Below, in pieces: positions 15,731 through 23,344 of a stretch of 43,900 nt of DNA. The stretch comes from Streptomyces graminilatus (lineage in GTDB: Bacteria > Actinomycetota > Actinomycetes > Streptomycetales > Streptomycetaceae), in contig NZ_LIQQ01000615.1 of assembly GCF_001418565.1 (NCBI RefSeq), positions 1-43,900 of the forward strand. Direction: 5' to 3'. The notes under the pieces are model-generated. The model ran no database searches, had not been told where the DNA came from, and was given only the letters and a program-made list of their open reading frames with translations. Numbering within the stretch: position 1 is the stretch's first letter; each line of letters begins with the position of its first letter. A program made the translations under genes and the position numbers.

Positions 15731-16705
15731 CTACCGGGACAGCGTGTTCGTTCCGGCGGCGGTGCGGCGGGCATAGGCGGCAAGGCCCGGCAAGCCAGGC
15801 CGGTGCTCAGCGATCCGGACGGTGAGGGCGCGCACCGAAGGGCGGCAGGCTTCGGCGGGCGCGGCATCTTCGACCAAGCGCAGCTGGGCGAAGGCGCCGG
15901 TGGTGTCGCCGGCGTCCAGGAGGGTGCGGGCGGTGTCGGTGGCGGCACGGGCACGGCGTTCGGCGGTCGGCAGGCGGCCGGGGTTCAGGCGGCGGGCGTG
16001 GGCGAGGGCGGTGTCGATGTCACCGAGGTGGCGGTGGATCCCGATCCGGTACAAGGCGCACTGGTCAGCAGTCAGCTGGCACGACCGACCAGCGGGGTGC
16101 GGGAGGCGGGCGAGACGCAAGGCCGTGTGCTCGGCCTCGTCCGCGAAGTCGTGTGCCGCCGTGGCCAGATGGGCTTGCGCGGCGGTGTAGGAGGCGGTGA
16201 GGGCCGCCATCCCGGCCGCATCCAGCTCGGCCGCCCCGGGCCGGGGACCGGCTGTCAGGTGGGCGAGCGCCTCCTGGAGCAGGTCCAAGGCCTGTCCGGT
16301 ACGACCGGTGCGGCGCAGCGGGGTCGCGGCGGCGCGGGCCGCGGCGGCGAGCACCAGTGCGTCGCCCGAGCGGCGGGCCGCAGCGCCGGCCTGGCCGACG
16401 TACGTACCGGCGGCCCCGGTTCGGCCCTGCTTGACGGCCAGTTGGGAGGCCAGCACCCACACTCCGGCGGCCCTGGCGGCGCCGCCAGGGCCCGTATCGA
16501 CACCGCGCTCGGCACCGGCCAGGAGCAGTGGAAGCCGCCGGGCGAGCCGGTCGTAGGCACCGGCCTCGAACAGCGCGTGGGCCGCCGCAAGTTCGGCATC
16601 GGACGGTGGGCGCCCCGGTTCATCGGCTGCCCATGCCGCCTGCGGCCGTACGACCATCACGGCCCCCAGCACCGCACCCGCGCCCAACACGCTCCGCCGC
16701 TCCAT
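15731..16705 (-). CDS. TPR-like protein related to XRE/TPR regulators, lacking the HTH
   Basis: A 324-residue protein from the ATG at 16705 (MERRSVLGAGAVLGAVMVVR), preceded by AGGGGGCGGG. The start looks like a short signal or Tat-like segment. It also resembles the 'RRRFL.gaA' junction that follows the HTH in Streptomyces XRE regulators with TPR tails. The rest is repeated helical pairs of TPR character (AAAHALFEAGAYDRLARRLP, 'ALDLLQEALAHLTAGPRPGA', 'GDIDTALAHARRLNPGRLPT', 'TARTLLDAGDTTGAFAQLRL'). No DNA-binding domain is encoded upstream in any frame I read. It may be a regulator that lost its HTH or a stand-alone scaffold. Confidence 0.72.
   Translation of the reverse strand: MERRSVLGAGAVLGAVMVVRPQAAWAADEPGRPPSDAELAAAHALFEAGAYDRLARRLPLLLAGAERGVDTGPGGAARAAGVWVLASQLAVKQGRTGAAGTYVGQAGAAARRSGDALVLAAAARAAATPLRRTGRTGQALDLLQEALAHLTAGPRPGAAELDAAGMAALTASYTAAQAHLATAAHDFADEAEHTALRLARLPHPAGRSCQLTADQCALYRIGIHRHLGDIDTALAHARRLNPGRLPTAERRARAATDTARTLLDAGDTTGAFAQLRLVEDAAPAEACRPSVRALTVRIAEHRPGLPGLAAYARRTAAGTNTLSR
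16469..16492. repeat. perfect 24-bp palindrome inside the TPR gene
   Basis: GGCCCTGGCGGC is followed directly by its exact reverse complement, centred at 16480/16481. It encodes part of a Gly/Ala-rich loop of the TPR protein. It may be chance in very GC-rich coding sequence, a hairpin in the mRNA, or a protein-binding site. Confidence 0.45.
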
Positions 16706-16946
16706 CCCGCCCCCTACGACTTCTCGCACCCGGCCGAGCGTCGGGGCGCCAACTCGACTGTACGGCTGACCACGCGAGTGAGGCAGAGCGCACAGCGCCC
16801 TCAGCCGTGCGCCCCGGGCACGCCGAAGGGCCGCCAGGCGGGCCCCGAAGCGGTACTCGAACAGCACTCGCCGGTGCGAGCCAGCCCACCGGGTGCAGCA
16901 CCGGTGGCCCCTCACATCCCACAGACCTCATCCGTGGAGAACACGC

Positions 16947-17491
16947 GTGAGCAACGACCAGCAGGCAATCACCGAAGATCAGTGGCGTCAGGCCCGGCTG
17001 ATCTGGGACTACCACCCGGCGGCAACAGCCCCACCACCGCCACAGTCTTCCCGCGCGGCGAGGCCGTCCACTTCCGCGAGCACGCCATCGGCCTCGGCGT
17101 CCCCGCCGAGGCCATCCTGCTGGAGCCGAAGGCGGGCAACACCGGCCAGAACATCATGTTCTCCCGTGAGGTGCTCGCTGCCGTCGGGATCCGTCCGGTC
17201 GGTGCTGCTTGTCTCCAAGCCCCACATGGAACGGAGGTCGTTCGCGACCGCCCGCAAGCTGTGGCCGACGTCGAGATCCTCTGCGCATCGAAGCCGCTGG
17301 AGTTCGACGACTACCTGAAGTCCATCGGCAACGAGAAGCTCGTCCTGGACATGCTCGTCGGCGACCTCCAGCGGGTGATCGAGTACCCGAAGCTCGGATT
17401 CGCCATCGAGCAGGAGATCCCGGAGGACGTGCACGCAGCATGCGAATCCCTCATCAATGACGGCTTCACCAGCCGTCTCATCGGCTCGTGA
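16947..17491 (+). pseudogene. decayed YdcF/DUF218-family gene
   Basis: A GTG at 16947 with GGAG upstream begins SNDQQAITEDQWRQARLIWD YH, a typical N-terminus of actinobacterial YdcF/DUF218 proteins. Then the frame shifts and about 45 residues are missing; the sequence resumes as GGNSPTTATVFPRGEAVHFR and 'GLGVPAEAILLEPKAGNTGQ'. Near 17195 the reading moves to another frame (SVLLVSKPHMERRSFATARK) and near 17262 moves back (DVEILCASKPLEFDDYLKSI), ending at TGA 17489-17491. So there is one out-of-frame deletion and two compensating small indels. Intact relatives are membrane-linked or cytosolic proteins of uncertain enzymatic role. Confidence 0.8.
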
Positions 17492-17554
17492 CTTTGAGCA
17501 GAGATCACGTTCTCCCCGCCTCGGCTGCTGGCGTTTCCCGCGGAGACACAGGGA

Positions 17555-17568
17555 TAGGGTTCCTGGCA
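17555..17568 (+). promoter_or_regulatory. -10-like element, possible leaderless start of the GNAT gene
   Basis: TAGGGT (17555-17560, within GATAGGGT) ends seven bases before the ATG at 17568, placing the expected transcription start on or beside the start codon. No ribosome site precedes that ATG, which fits leaderless translation, common in actinobacteria. No clear -35 hexamer was found. Confidence 0.35.
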
Positions 17569-18113
17569 TGTGTCCGGTCGAACGGTCCAGTCAGCGCCTG
17601 CGCCTTCGCGAACTCACCATCGACGACGTCGAGGGCGTCTTCGCCCTCTACGGAAACGAAGAGGTGACGGAGCACCTGTCGTTCGAGCCGCGCACCCGCG
17701 ATCAGGTCGGCCAGATCGTCGCCCGGTCCGTGGCCTCCGCCTCCGCGGATCCGCGAAGCGAGTACGCGCTCGCGGTCGTGGCGCGGGACACGGGCCAGCT
17801 GATCGGGTTTGGCCGGATTGCCATGGATCCCCATCAGCAGCGCGCGGCCACCTTCGGCTTCGCGTTGCGCCCTGATGCTTGGGGCGTCGGCTACGGCCTG
17901 GAGACCGTACGCCTCCTCCTTGGTCTTGGGTTCGAGGAGATTGGCCTGCACCGGATGTGGGGCGCGCGTGCTCCGTTGAACGAGGCCTCGGCGAAAACGA
18001 TGGCGGCGGCGGGGATGGTGGAAGAAGGCACAATCCGAGGCCATATCGAGAAGTCTGGTCGATGGCGTGACTCGGTCGTGCACTCGATCCTCGATGAGGA
18101 CTGGAGGCCCTAG
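17568..18113 (+). CDS. GNAT-family N-acetyltransferase (RimJ/RimL type)
   Basis: A 181-residue protein of the Acetyltransf_3 (RimJ/RimL) type, expected to move acetyl from acetyl-CoA to an amine. It opens SQRLRLRELTIDDVEGVFAL YGNEEV, the family's usual start. The strand 'LIGFGRIAMDPHQQRAATFG' is followed by the acetyl-CoA loop region 'LRPDAWGVGYGLETVRLLLG' and 'FEEIGLHRMWGARAPLNEAS'. The end 'KTMAAAGMVEEGTIRGHIEK' is also typical. Substrate unknown. The next gene starts on its last base, so the two are coupled. Confidence 0.9.
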   Translation: MCPVERSSQRLRLRELTIDDVEGVFALYGNEEVTEHLSFEPRTRDQVGQIVARSVASASADPRSEYALAVVARDTGQLIGFGRIAMDPHQQRAATFGFALRPDAWGVGYGLETVRLLLGLGFEEIGLHRMWGARAPLNEASAKTMAAAGMVEEGTIRGHIEKSGRWRDSVVHSILDEDWRP

Positions 18114-18577
18114 TGTCGGTCGCCTCGAGCCGCTTGGCTGGCTTCTCGCAAGGTCCCAACGCGCTCTTCTGTTACGGCACTCTTCGGTTCGGTGACGTGC
18201 TCGAGGCCCTGTTGGGCCGGATACCGGATCAGGTGCCGGCGTCTGCTCCCGGCTATCGCGCGGCCGCACTGCACGGCCGTGTCTATCCGGGCCTCGTCGT
18301 CTGTGGGTTCGGGGGCTCGGCACCCGGTGTGGCACTGACCGGTCTCCGCAGCGAGGAGTGGCGCATCCTCGACGCGTTCGAGGACGAGCGGTACGAACTT
18401 CGGGAAGTCGCGTTGTCCACAGGCGGATCGGGATTGGCGTACATCTGGCCGGGCGGAGACGTCCGGACCGAAGACTGGGACGCCGCAGAGTTCGAGGAGC
18501 ACCACTTGGCGGCGTATGCGGCTCGGTGTGCTCGGATCGCTCCCAGGCTGGCAGCGGGCGAGCCGAAGGGCGAGTAG
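18113..18577 (+). CDS. gamma-glutamylcyclotransferase-like (AIG2/GGCT) protein
   Basis: A 154-residue protein whose GTG overlaps the last base of the GNAT stop. FCYGTLRFGDVLEALLGRIP is the AIG2/GGCT signature (YGTLr.G). The region 'SEEWRILDAFEDERYELREV' holds the conserved acidic residue of the family after 'LD.fE'. GGCT enzymes release 5-oxoproline from gamma-glutamyl amines; relatives act on gamma-glutamylamines or other small substrates. Coupling with an acetyltransferase suggests modification or detoxification of a small amine, which is inference. Confidence 0.85.
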   Translation: MSVASSRLAGFSQGPNALFCYGTLRFGDVLEALLGRIPDQVPASAPGYRAAALHGRVYPGLVVCGFGGSAPGVALTGLRSEEWRILDAFEDERYELREVALSTGGSGLAYIWPGGDVRTEDWDAAEFEEHHLAAYAARCARIAPRLAAGEPKGE

Positions 18578-18774
18578 ACCGGCGACACCCGAGCACGGCA
18601 CCTGTTTTCGGATGCCTCGTCCGTCTTCCGCAGCGGCCGCGACGTCGAACACCAGCTTCTGCCGGATGGATTCGTTCTTCCACCCGTAGAGGACTCACAT
18701 ACGGCGTCCGAGGGACGCGGAAGCCAGACCACCGGGGCGAGGCTCTGACTGCGGGCTCATGGAGCTCGACGGGG

Positions 18775-19761
18775 TCAGCCCACGTCGGCGAGGATGGTTT
18801 GCATGGCGTCGTAACTCGCCCGCACGCCCGCATGGTTGCCGAGACGGTGCCGCTCCAGCCGGACGGCGCCAAGGTGCCGGGCCTCGTAGATTTTCTGGCG
18901 CCACACCGCGCCCTCCGACTGCTTCACGGACCCGTAGGTATCCCAGAAGGCCTGCCGCTCGCCGGACTTGGCCGTAATCATTCGGATGGTCCAGTCCGCC
19001 AATGGATCGCCCCAAGTTGCCCTATCGAGGTCGTAGACGCCACTGATCGTCGGCTCCGGCGCATCGTAATCAAGAAGGATGTTGGGGAGCCACAAGTCTC
19101 CGACCAGCAGACGTGGTGCGGTGATCTCATCAAGGACTTCGCGGTGTCGGAGCGCTGCTGAGACGACCTTGCGCACGTCGTCGCTGTCAAGGCCGACACC
19201 GTCCAGATCAGTAGCAATGGCGTCCAAGGACGCGGCCAGGGCCTCGCTCCACGTACCGTACGTCGGTCCTGTCACCGGGCCGAAGCCTGGGCCGCGGACC
19301 GTGTGTACTCGGTGCGCGATCTCTCCGAGCTGGCGATAGAAGGTCGGCCATGTCGACCGCGGATACGTGTGTAGATGTTCTGCCGCCGGGACGCCGTCGA
19401 GCAGTGATTGCACCATGTAGTCGCGGCCGATCACCTCGTGCGACCAATCTGCGCCGATCACCTTCGGCATCAGCAACGCGATCGGCGCGAGCCACGGCAG
19501 GGATGCGTACTCGTTGCGCATCAACGCCCGCTCCGACGTGAACTGGCGGGCCGGCTCCGGGGCGATGCGCACGATCACCGGCTTTTCCTGGCCGACGACG
19601 GCAACGCGGAGAGTGGTGTTGTACATCCCGGTGCCGAGCTCGGTCGCCGCGATCACCTTCGTGCGCGCCCCGAAGGTCCGGCAGCAGATCGCCTCGATCT
19701 CGTCAGCGGTCACAGGCTGCTGAAACGCCTCGGGCACACGCGGGATCGGTCGGAACTCCAC
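18775..19761 (-). CDS. APH-type phosphotransferase
   Basis: A 328-residue member of the aminoglycoside phosphotransferase/choline kinase fold. The GTG at 19761 has AAGGA seven bases upstream; the frame is open further but without a ribosome site. The N-lobe is 'TELGTGMYNTTLRVAVVGQE' with 'VIVRIAP' supplying the ATP-contacting strand. The catalytic loop is LLVGDLWLPNILLD, where Val replaces the usual His of HGD but Asp and Asn remain. The metal-binding segment is 'GVYDLDRATWGDPLADW'. It phosphorylates an unknown small molecule; aminoglycoside resistance should not be assumed. It ends tail to tail with the GGCT gene and lies divergent from the T-box/AspRS unit. Confidence 0.85.
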   Translation of the reverse strand: MEFRPIPRVPEAFQQPVTADEIEAICCRTFGARTKVIAATELGTGMYNTTLRVAVVGQEKPVIVRIAPEPARQFTSERALMRNEYASLPWLAPIALLMPKVIGADWSHEVIGRDYMVQSLLDGVPAAEHLHTYPRSTWPTFYRQLGEIAHRVHTVRGPGFGPVTGPTYGTWSEALAASLDAIATDLDGVGLDSDDVRKVVSAALRHREVLDEITAPRLLVGDLWLPNILLDYDAPEPTISGVYDLDRATWGDPLADWTIRMITAKSGERQAFWDTYGSVKQSEGAVWRQKIYEARHLGAVRLERHRLGNHAGVRASYDAMQTILADVG

Positions 19762-19903
19762 GATCCGTCCTTCCTTGGCATCACCTGCTCGGCACCGTAT
19801 CTCGAACGCCAGCGTCGGCCGGCCAAGCCGCATCCTTCCTCCACCAGAGGATTCTGGATTGCCACCGCCACCGCGCGATCCATACCATGCACGGCAACGC
19901 GTT

Positions 19904-20163
19904 GACGGAGACGAGTAGCCACGGATCGCACGAGCCGAGAGAGCCGCCGGAAGCTGGGAAGGCGGTCTCGCGCCCCGTGGTGAAGACCCTCCCGAGCGCG
20001 GGGAGAAACGACCCCAGCTTGTGGTCCAATGCCCCGCCGGCCGGCCCCCGTCACCGGGCCGTGAACGAGGCCGCCACCTTGTGGCGGCGAAAGTGCGGTG
20101 GCACCGCGAGTTGCCCTTCTCGCCCGCACTCCCAAGGGATCATGACGACGTCCTTCGGAGGAC
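19904..20163 (+). promoter_or_regulatory. T-box riboswitch, Asp specifier (GAC), translational type
   Basis: Read in order: GGAG (19907-19910) pairs with CTCC (19989-19992). CCACGG (19919-19924) pairs with CCGTGG (19975-19980). Between them are AGTA (19914-19917) and GAA (19982-19984), the loop E motif of a specifier domain. The triplet next to GAA is GAC (19985-19987), an Asp codon. A distal hairpin GCCGCC/GGCGGT lies within Stem I. Stem III is GCCGCCAC/GTGGCGGC (20070-20077, 20081-20088). The antisequestrator has GTGCGG/CCGCAC (20093-20098, 20124-20129), the T-box bulge TGGCACC (20099-20105), and GCGAG/CTCGC (20106-20110, 20119-20123). UGGC can pair with the GCCA end of tRNA-Asp. Downstream, GTCCT/AGGAC (20150-20163) hides the GGAGG ribosome site, fitting control of translation. 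Confidence 0.85.
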
Positions 20164-20166
20164 CGA

Positions 20167-21477
20167 ATGATCCACAGCCGCGTACACGTCTCCGACCTGC
20201 GAGAACACGTCGGCCATACCGTTTCCGTCTGCGGATGGGTGAACACCCTCCGCCTGCAGCGCAAGATGCAGTTCGTCATCGTGCGGGACAGCACCGGCAT
20301 GGTGCAGGTGACCCACAAGCGAGACGACGGGCCGCTGGAGGCCCAGCTCGAAGCCCTCACATCCGAGTCCGCCGTCAGGATCACCGGCCGCGTCGTCGAC
20401 GCGGCCCAGGTCAAGCTCGGCGGCCTGGAGATCCTTCCCGAGGCGGTCGAGGTCCTGAACCCGGCCGCTAGGCCGCTGCCGATCGACGACCACACCGGCT
20501 TGGAGCAGCGGATGGACTGGCGCTTCCTGGACGTGCGCCGCCGTCCCGCCACCCAGCTGATGTTCGCCGTGCAGACGACCCTGGAACAGGGCATGCGCGA
20601 GTACGCCTACGCGCATGGCGCCACCGAGATGCACACCCCCAAGCTCATGGGCACCGCCTCGGAGTCCGGCGCGGAGGTCTTCAAGCTCGGCTACTTCGGC
20701 CGCGACGCCTATCTGGCGCAATCACCGCAGTTCTTCAAGCAGATGGCGATCGCGGCCGGCGTGGACAAGGTCTTCGAGATCGGGCCGGTCTTCCGCGCCG
20801 AGCCGTCGTTCACCTCCCGGCACGCCACCGAGTTCACGGGCGTCGACGTGGAATTGGCCTGGATCGACGGGGTCGAGGACGTGATGGCGTTCGAGGAGCA
20901 GATGCTCACTCACGCGATCGGCAAGGTCGCCGACGCGCACGGTGAGGCGATCGCCGAGCACTTCGGCGTCGAGGTCACCGTGCCCACGACGCCCTTCCCG
21001 CGCCTCGCCATGGCCGAGGCGCACGAGATCCTGCGCGAGGGCGGCTGGGATCCGGCAGGGGTCAAGGACGATCTGGACCCGGAGGGCGAGCGGGGTATCT
21101 CGGCCCACATCAAGGCGGCCACCGGGCATGAGTTCGTGTTCATCACCCACTACCCGGTCGGCATCCGACCCTTCTACCACATGCGGCCTGCCGATGACCC
21201 GAGCGTGACCCTGAGCTTCGACCTGCTGTGGAAGGGCCTGGAGGTCACCACGGGCGCACAGCGTGAGCACCGGTACGACGTGCTCCTGAAGCAGGCCGCC
21301 GAGAAGGGCATGGGCACCGAGCCGATGCGAGACTATTTGAACGCGTTCCGGTACGGGTGCCCGCCGCACGGGGGCCTCGGTATGGGACTTGGCCGGGTGC
21401 TGATGGTGCTGCTCGGTCTGGACTCGATTCGCGAGGCGACCTTCTTGTTCCGCGGGCCGAATCGGCTCACCCCGTAG
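20167..21477 (+). CDS. aspS: archaeal-type aspartyl-tRNA synthetase
   Basis: A 436-residue class IIb synthetase that charges tRNA-Asp with aspartate (possibly also tRNA-Asn if non-discriminating). Residues ~1-105 are the anticodon-binding OB fold (SVCGWVNTLRLQRKMQFVIV). The catalytic core has motif 2 in 'EIGPVFRAEPSFTSRHATEF' and the end motif 3 region 'HGGLGMGLGRVLMVLLGL', finishing FRGPNRLTP like the archaeal FPRDRKRLTP. It lacks the ~150-residue insert of standard bacterial AspRS (about 590 residues), so it is the short archaeal/AspRS2 type. In motif 3, Gly stands where Glu normally precedes Arg. GGAGG (20157-20161) precedes the ATG. It is likely a second AspRS, induced through the T-box when tRNA-Asp is uncharged. 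Confidence 0.92.
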   Translation: MIHSRVHVSDLREHVGHTVSVCGWVNTLRLQRKMQFVIVRDSTGMVQVTHKRDDGPLEAQLEALTSESAVRITGRVVDAAQVKLGGLEILPEAVEVLNPAARPLPIDDHTGLEQRMDWRFLDVRRRPATQLMFAVQTTLEQGMREYAYAHGATEMHTPKLMGTASESGAEVFKLGYFGRDAYLAQSPQFFKQMAIAAGVDKVFEIGPVFRAEPSFTSRHATEFTGVDVELAWIDGVEDVMAFEEQMLTHAIGKVADAHGEAIAEHFGVEVTVPTTPFPRLAMAEAHEILREGGWDPAGVKDDLDPEGERGISAHIKAATGHEFVFITHYPVGIRPFYHMRPADDPSVTLSFDLLWKGLEVTTGAQREHRYDVLLKQAAEKGMGTEPMRDYLNAFRYGCPPHGGLGMGLGRVLMVLLGLDSIREATFLFRGPNRLTP

Positions 21478-21811
21478 TCGTCCTCGGCGGACCCTCAAAT
21501 CGGCGACGCTGTGCGGGTGCTGGGCACGAGCTCGCGCCTCGCGTGACGACCCGCTGTCACCGGAGTGCCTGGCACCCCCCGGGGCAGCCTCGGCGCGGGT
21601 CCGCGGGGTGTCCTGACCTCGGCGGGTACGGCTCCGCCTCGGAAATAGTGCGACGCGCCCGTTGAACAGGCAGGAAATGGCACGACGCGGTAGAGGTCCC
21701 ATGCAAGCTGTCCGGTCGTCCGGCTGATTCATCTCCACGATCACACCGAAGAACACCGGTTGGATGGATCGGGATCGGGACCTCTACTGCGCGCGACGCA
21801 ATCAGACAGGT
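21478..21811. other. convergent gap with no gene
   Basis: The segment lies between the ends of the AspRS gene and the leftward FAD oxidoreductase gene. No open frame has protein-like composition. A small hairpin GGCGG/CCGCC (21621-21638) is the only structure noticed. Confidence 0.4.
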
Positions 21812-22747
21812 TCAGCGGGGCGGAAGGAGGTCCCGAGTCTCGTAGTAAGCGTGCAGCGCGGCTTCGCTTCCCGAGCCTAAGGCGGTCATGATCCGCTGGA
21901 AGCCGGCCGAGCGTAGATCACCCGCGATGATGACTCGAGGGTGCTGGTCGGCGGGGGGACAGTAGCCTTCCGCGTCACGGACGAGGTCGCCCGAAGGGGC
22001 GGTAGGGGAAGTGCCGATGCTGAGATAGGTGAAGTCGGCCGTCACCATCTGACGCTCGCCGTCGCGGCCCAGTATGTCGGCCGTCGACGCCTCCCCCTTC
22101 GGGTGCAAGGTCACGTGATCGGCGGGAAGGAGGGTCACCCGGGGCTCATCGCGGATCTCATCGATCTTGTAGTCGTCAGTGCGGGGGTAGGTCACCAGCA
22201 GACGTGTGTCGGTGGTCGGGTGGGCTCGCAGGAAAGTTCCGATCGGTCGGTCGCCGCCGAGGATGAGCAGCGTACGGCCTTCAGCAGTATCGCCTTCCGC
22301 CTGCCACAGGGGCGCGAGGATGAGGTCGGAGGGAGCAGTGATCCACGCGGCATCGCTCGGCTGAAGAGGGCCGACACCGGTGGCAACGATGACGTGCGGA
22401 GCGAGCAGCTGAGTGCCCGTGTCCAAGGTGACCGTCACAAGGTCGTCGGCCGTACGGAGGCTGATGGCACGGCGGCCGAGTTCAATGCGGCACAGCCCGG
22501 TGTTCTTGACTTCTTCCGTGATGGAATCGGCCAGTTCAGGGCCGCTGGTGTAACCGCCCAGGACGTTGTTCAGGGCCGGGATGCGGTACAGGTTGCGGCA
22601 CAGGGCGTCCGGTTCGATCAGTACGGAGCGCATGCCGACGCTGGCGGCCATGCGAGCAGCGGCGCAGCCGGCCGGGCCTGCGCCGATGATGATCAGGTCG
22701 GCGTCGGGGGTTGCGGGTGTTCCGGGGCGAGGCGAGGTGGCGGCCAT
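21812..22747 (-). CDS. FAD/NAD(P)-dependent oxidoreductase, thioredoxin-reductase-like without CxxC
   Basis: A 311-residue two-dinucleotide-fold flavoprotein. The FAD motif is DLIIIGAGPAGCAAARMAAS. The middle 'VIVATGVGPLQPSDAAW' is the ATG motif of the family, and the NAD(P) fold begins at 'TLLILGGDRPIGTFLRAHPT'. The end 'PRVIIAGDLRSAGFQRIMTA' followed by LGSGSEAALHAYYE is the FAD-contacting GD motif of thioredoxin reductases. The redox CxxC between the two NAD(P) halves is absent, so it is not a disulfide reductase; it may be a ferredoxin reductase-like or small-molecule enzyme. The start is 4 bases after the cysteine hydrolase stop: last gene of a three-gene leftward operon. Confidence 0.85.
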   Translation of the reverse strand: MAATSPRPGTPATPDADLIIIGAGPAGCAAARMAASVGMRSVLIEPDALCRNLYRIPALNNVLGGYTSGPELADSITEEVKNTGLCRIELGRRAISLRTADDLVTVTLDTGTQLLAPHVIVATGVGPLQPSDAAWITAPSDLILAPLWQAEGDTAEGRTLLILGGDRPIGTFLRAHPTTDTRLLVTYPRTDDYKIDEIRDEPRVTLLPADHVTLHPKGEASTADILGRDGERQMVTADFTYLSIGTSPTAPSGDLVRDAEGYCPPADQHPRVIIAGDLRSAGFQRIMTALGSGSEAALHAYYETRDLLPPR

Positions 22748-22751
22748 GGGG

Positions 22752-23321
22752 CTATTCCAGCACCACGGCCGGGTCGTACGAGGCGAGTTGCCGGATCACC
22801 TGGCTCGTTGTGATGAGCTGCCCGGGGCCGATGAGGCGGCGGGCGACGGTCAGGCCGGCGTCGTGGACGTCCCCTCCGGCGTCACTGGCGCAGGCGTCGG
22901 TGACGATCCAGGGCGCGTAGCCGTGTTCGAAGGCGTCGGCGGCGGATTTGAGGACGCAGCTTTCGGTGGCCACTCCGCAGAAGACCAGGTCACTCCAGCC
23001 GGCCTTTTGGATCAGTTCGGTGGCTTCCGGGGTGAAGAGGGTGTACCCGGTCTTGTCGAGGACGGCGCGGGCGCCGGCGGCGTGGTCGGCGAGTTCGGGC
23101 ACGATGTCGGTCTCGGGCGGCCCCTGAAGTCGGCGCCACTGGAAGAACTTCTCGTAGGGGCTGTCGGGGTAGTTGAAGTAGCGGGTGAAGATCACCGGCC
23201 TGCCCGCTGCAGCCCAGGTGGCGGCCAGGTCGGCGACGGCGGGAACGGCATGCAGGCTGTGGCGGTTGACGAAGCCGTTCTGCATGTCGATCACGACCAG
23301 TGCCGCATTGCCGATGTCCAT
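22752..23321 (-). CDS. isochorismatase-fold cysteine hydrolase
   Basis: A 189-residue cysteine hydrolase. The catalytic triad is visible: Asp in 'AALVVIDMQNGFVN', Lys in 'AVLDKTGYTLF', Cys in 'VFCGVATESCVLKSAADAFE'. Family members hydrolyse isochorismate, nicotinamide, ureido acids or N-carbamoyl amines; the substrate is not readable here. The ATG at 23321 follows GAGGAG, ten bases upstream. It lies between the XRE regulator (23 bp upstream) and the flavoprotein (4 bp downstream), so the three are likely one transcript. Confidence 0.9.
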   Translation of the reverse strand: MDIGNAALVVIDMQNGFVNRHSLHAVPAVADLAATWAAAGRPVIFTRYFNYPDSPYEKFFQWRRLQGPPETDIVPELADHAAGARAVLDKTGYTLFTPEATELIQKAGWSDLVFCGVATESCVLKSAADAFEHGYAPWIVTDACASDAGGDVHDAGLTVARRLIGPGQLITTSQVIRQLASYDPAVVLE

Positions 23322-23344
23322 CCCGAGTCTCTCCTCGCTCGCTG

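Noticed and set aside
15569..17491. A 640-codon open frame on the plus strand
   Set aside because: Its first ~480 codons are the antisense of the TPR gene, with Gly/Arg-rich shadow composition; only the last part carries real DUF218 sequence, belonging to the pseudogene.
18775..19761. Aminoglycoside resistance gene
   Set aside because: The fold is APH-like, but the catalytic His of HGD is Val and no antibiotic-specific features are visible, so the substrate is left open.
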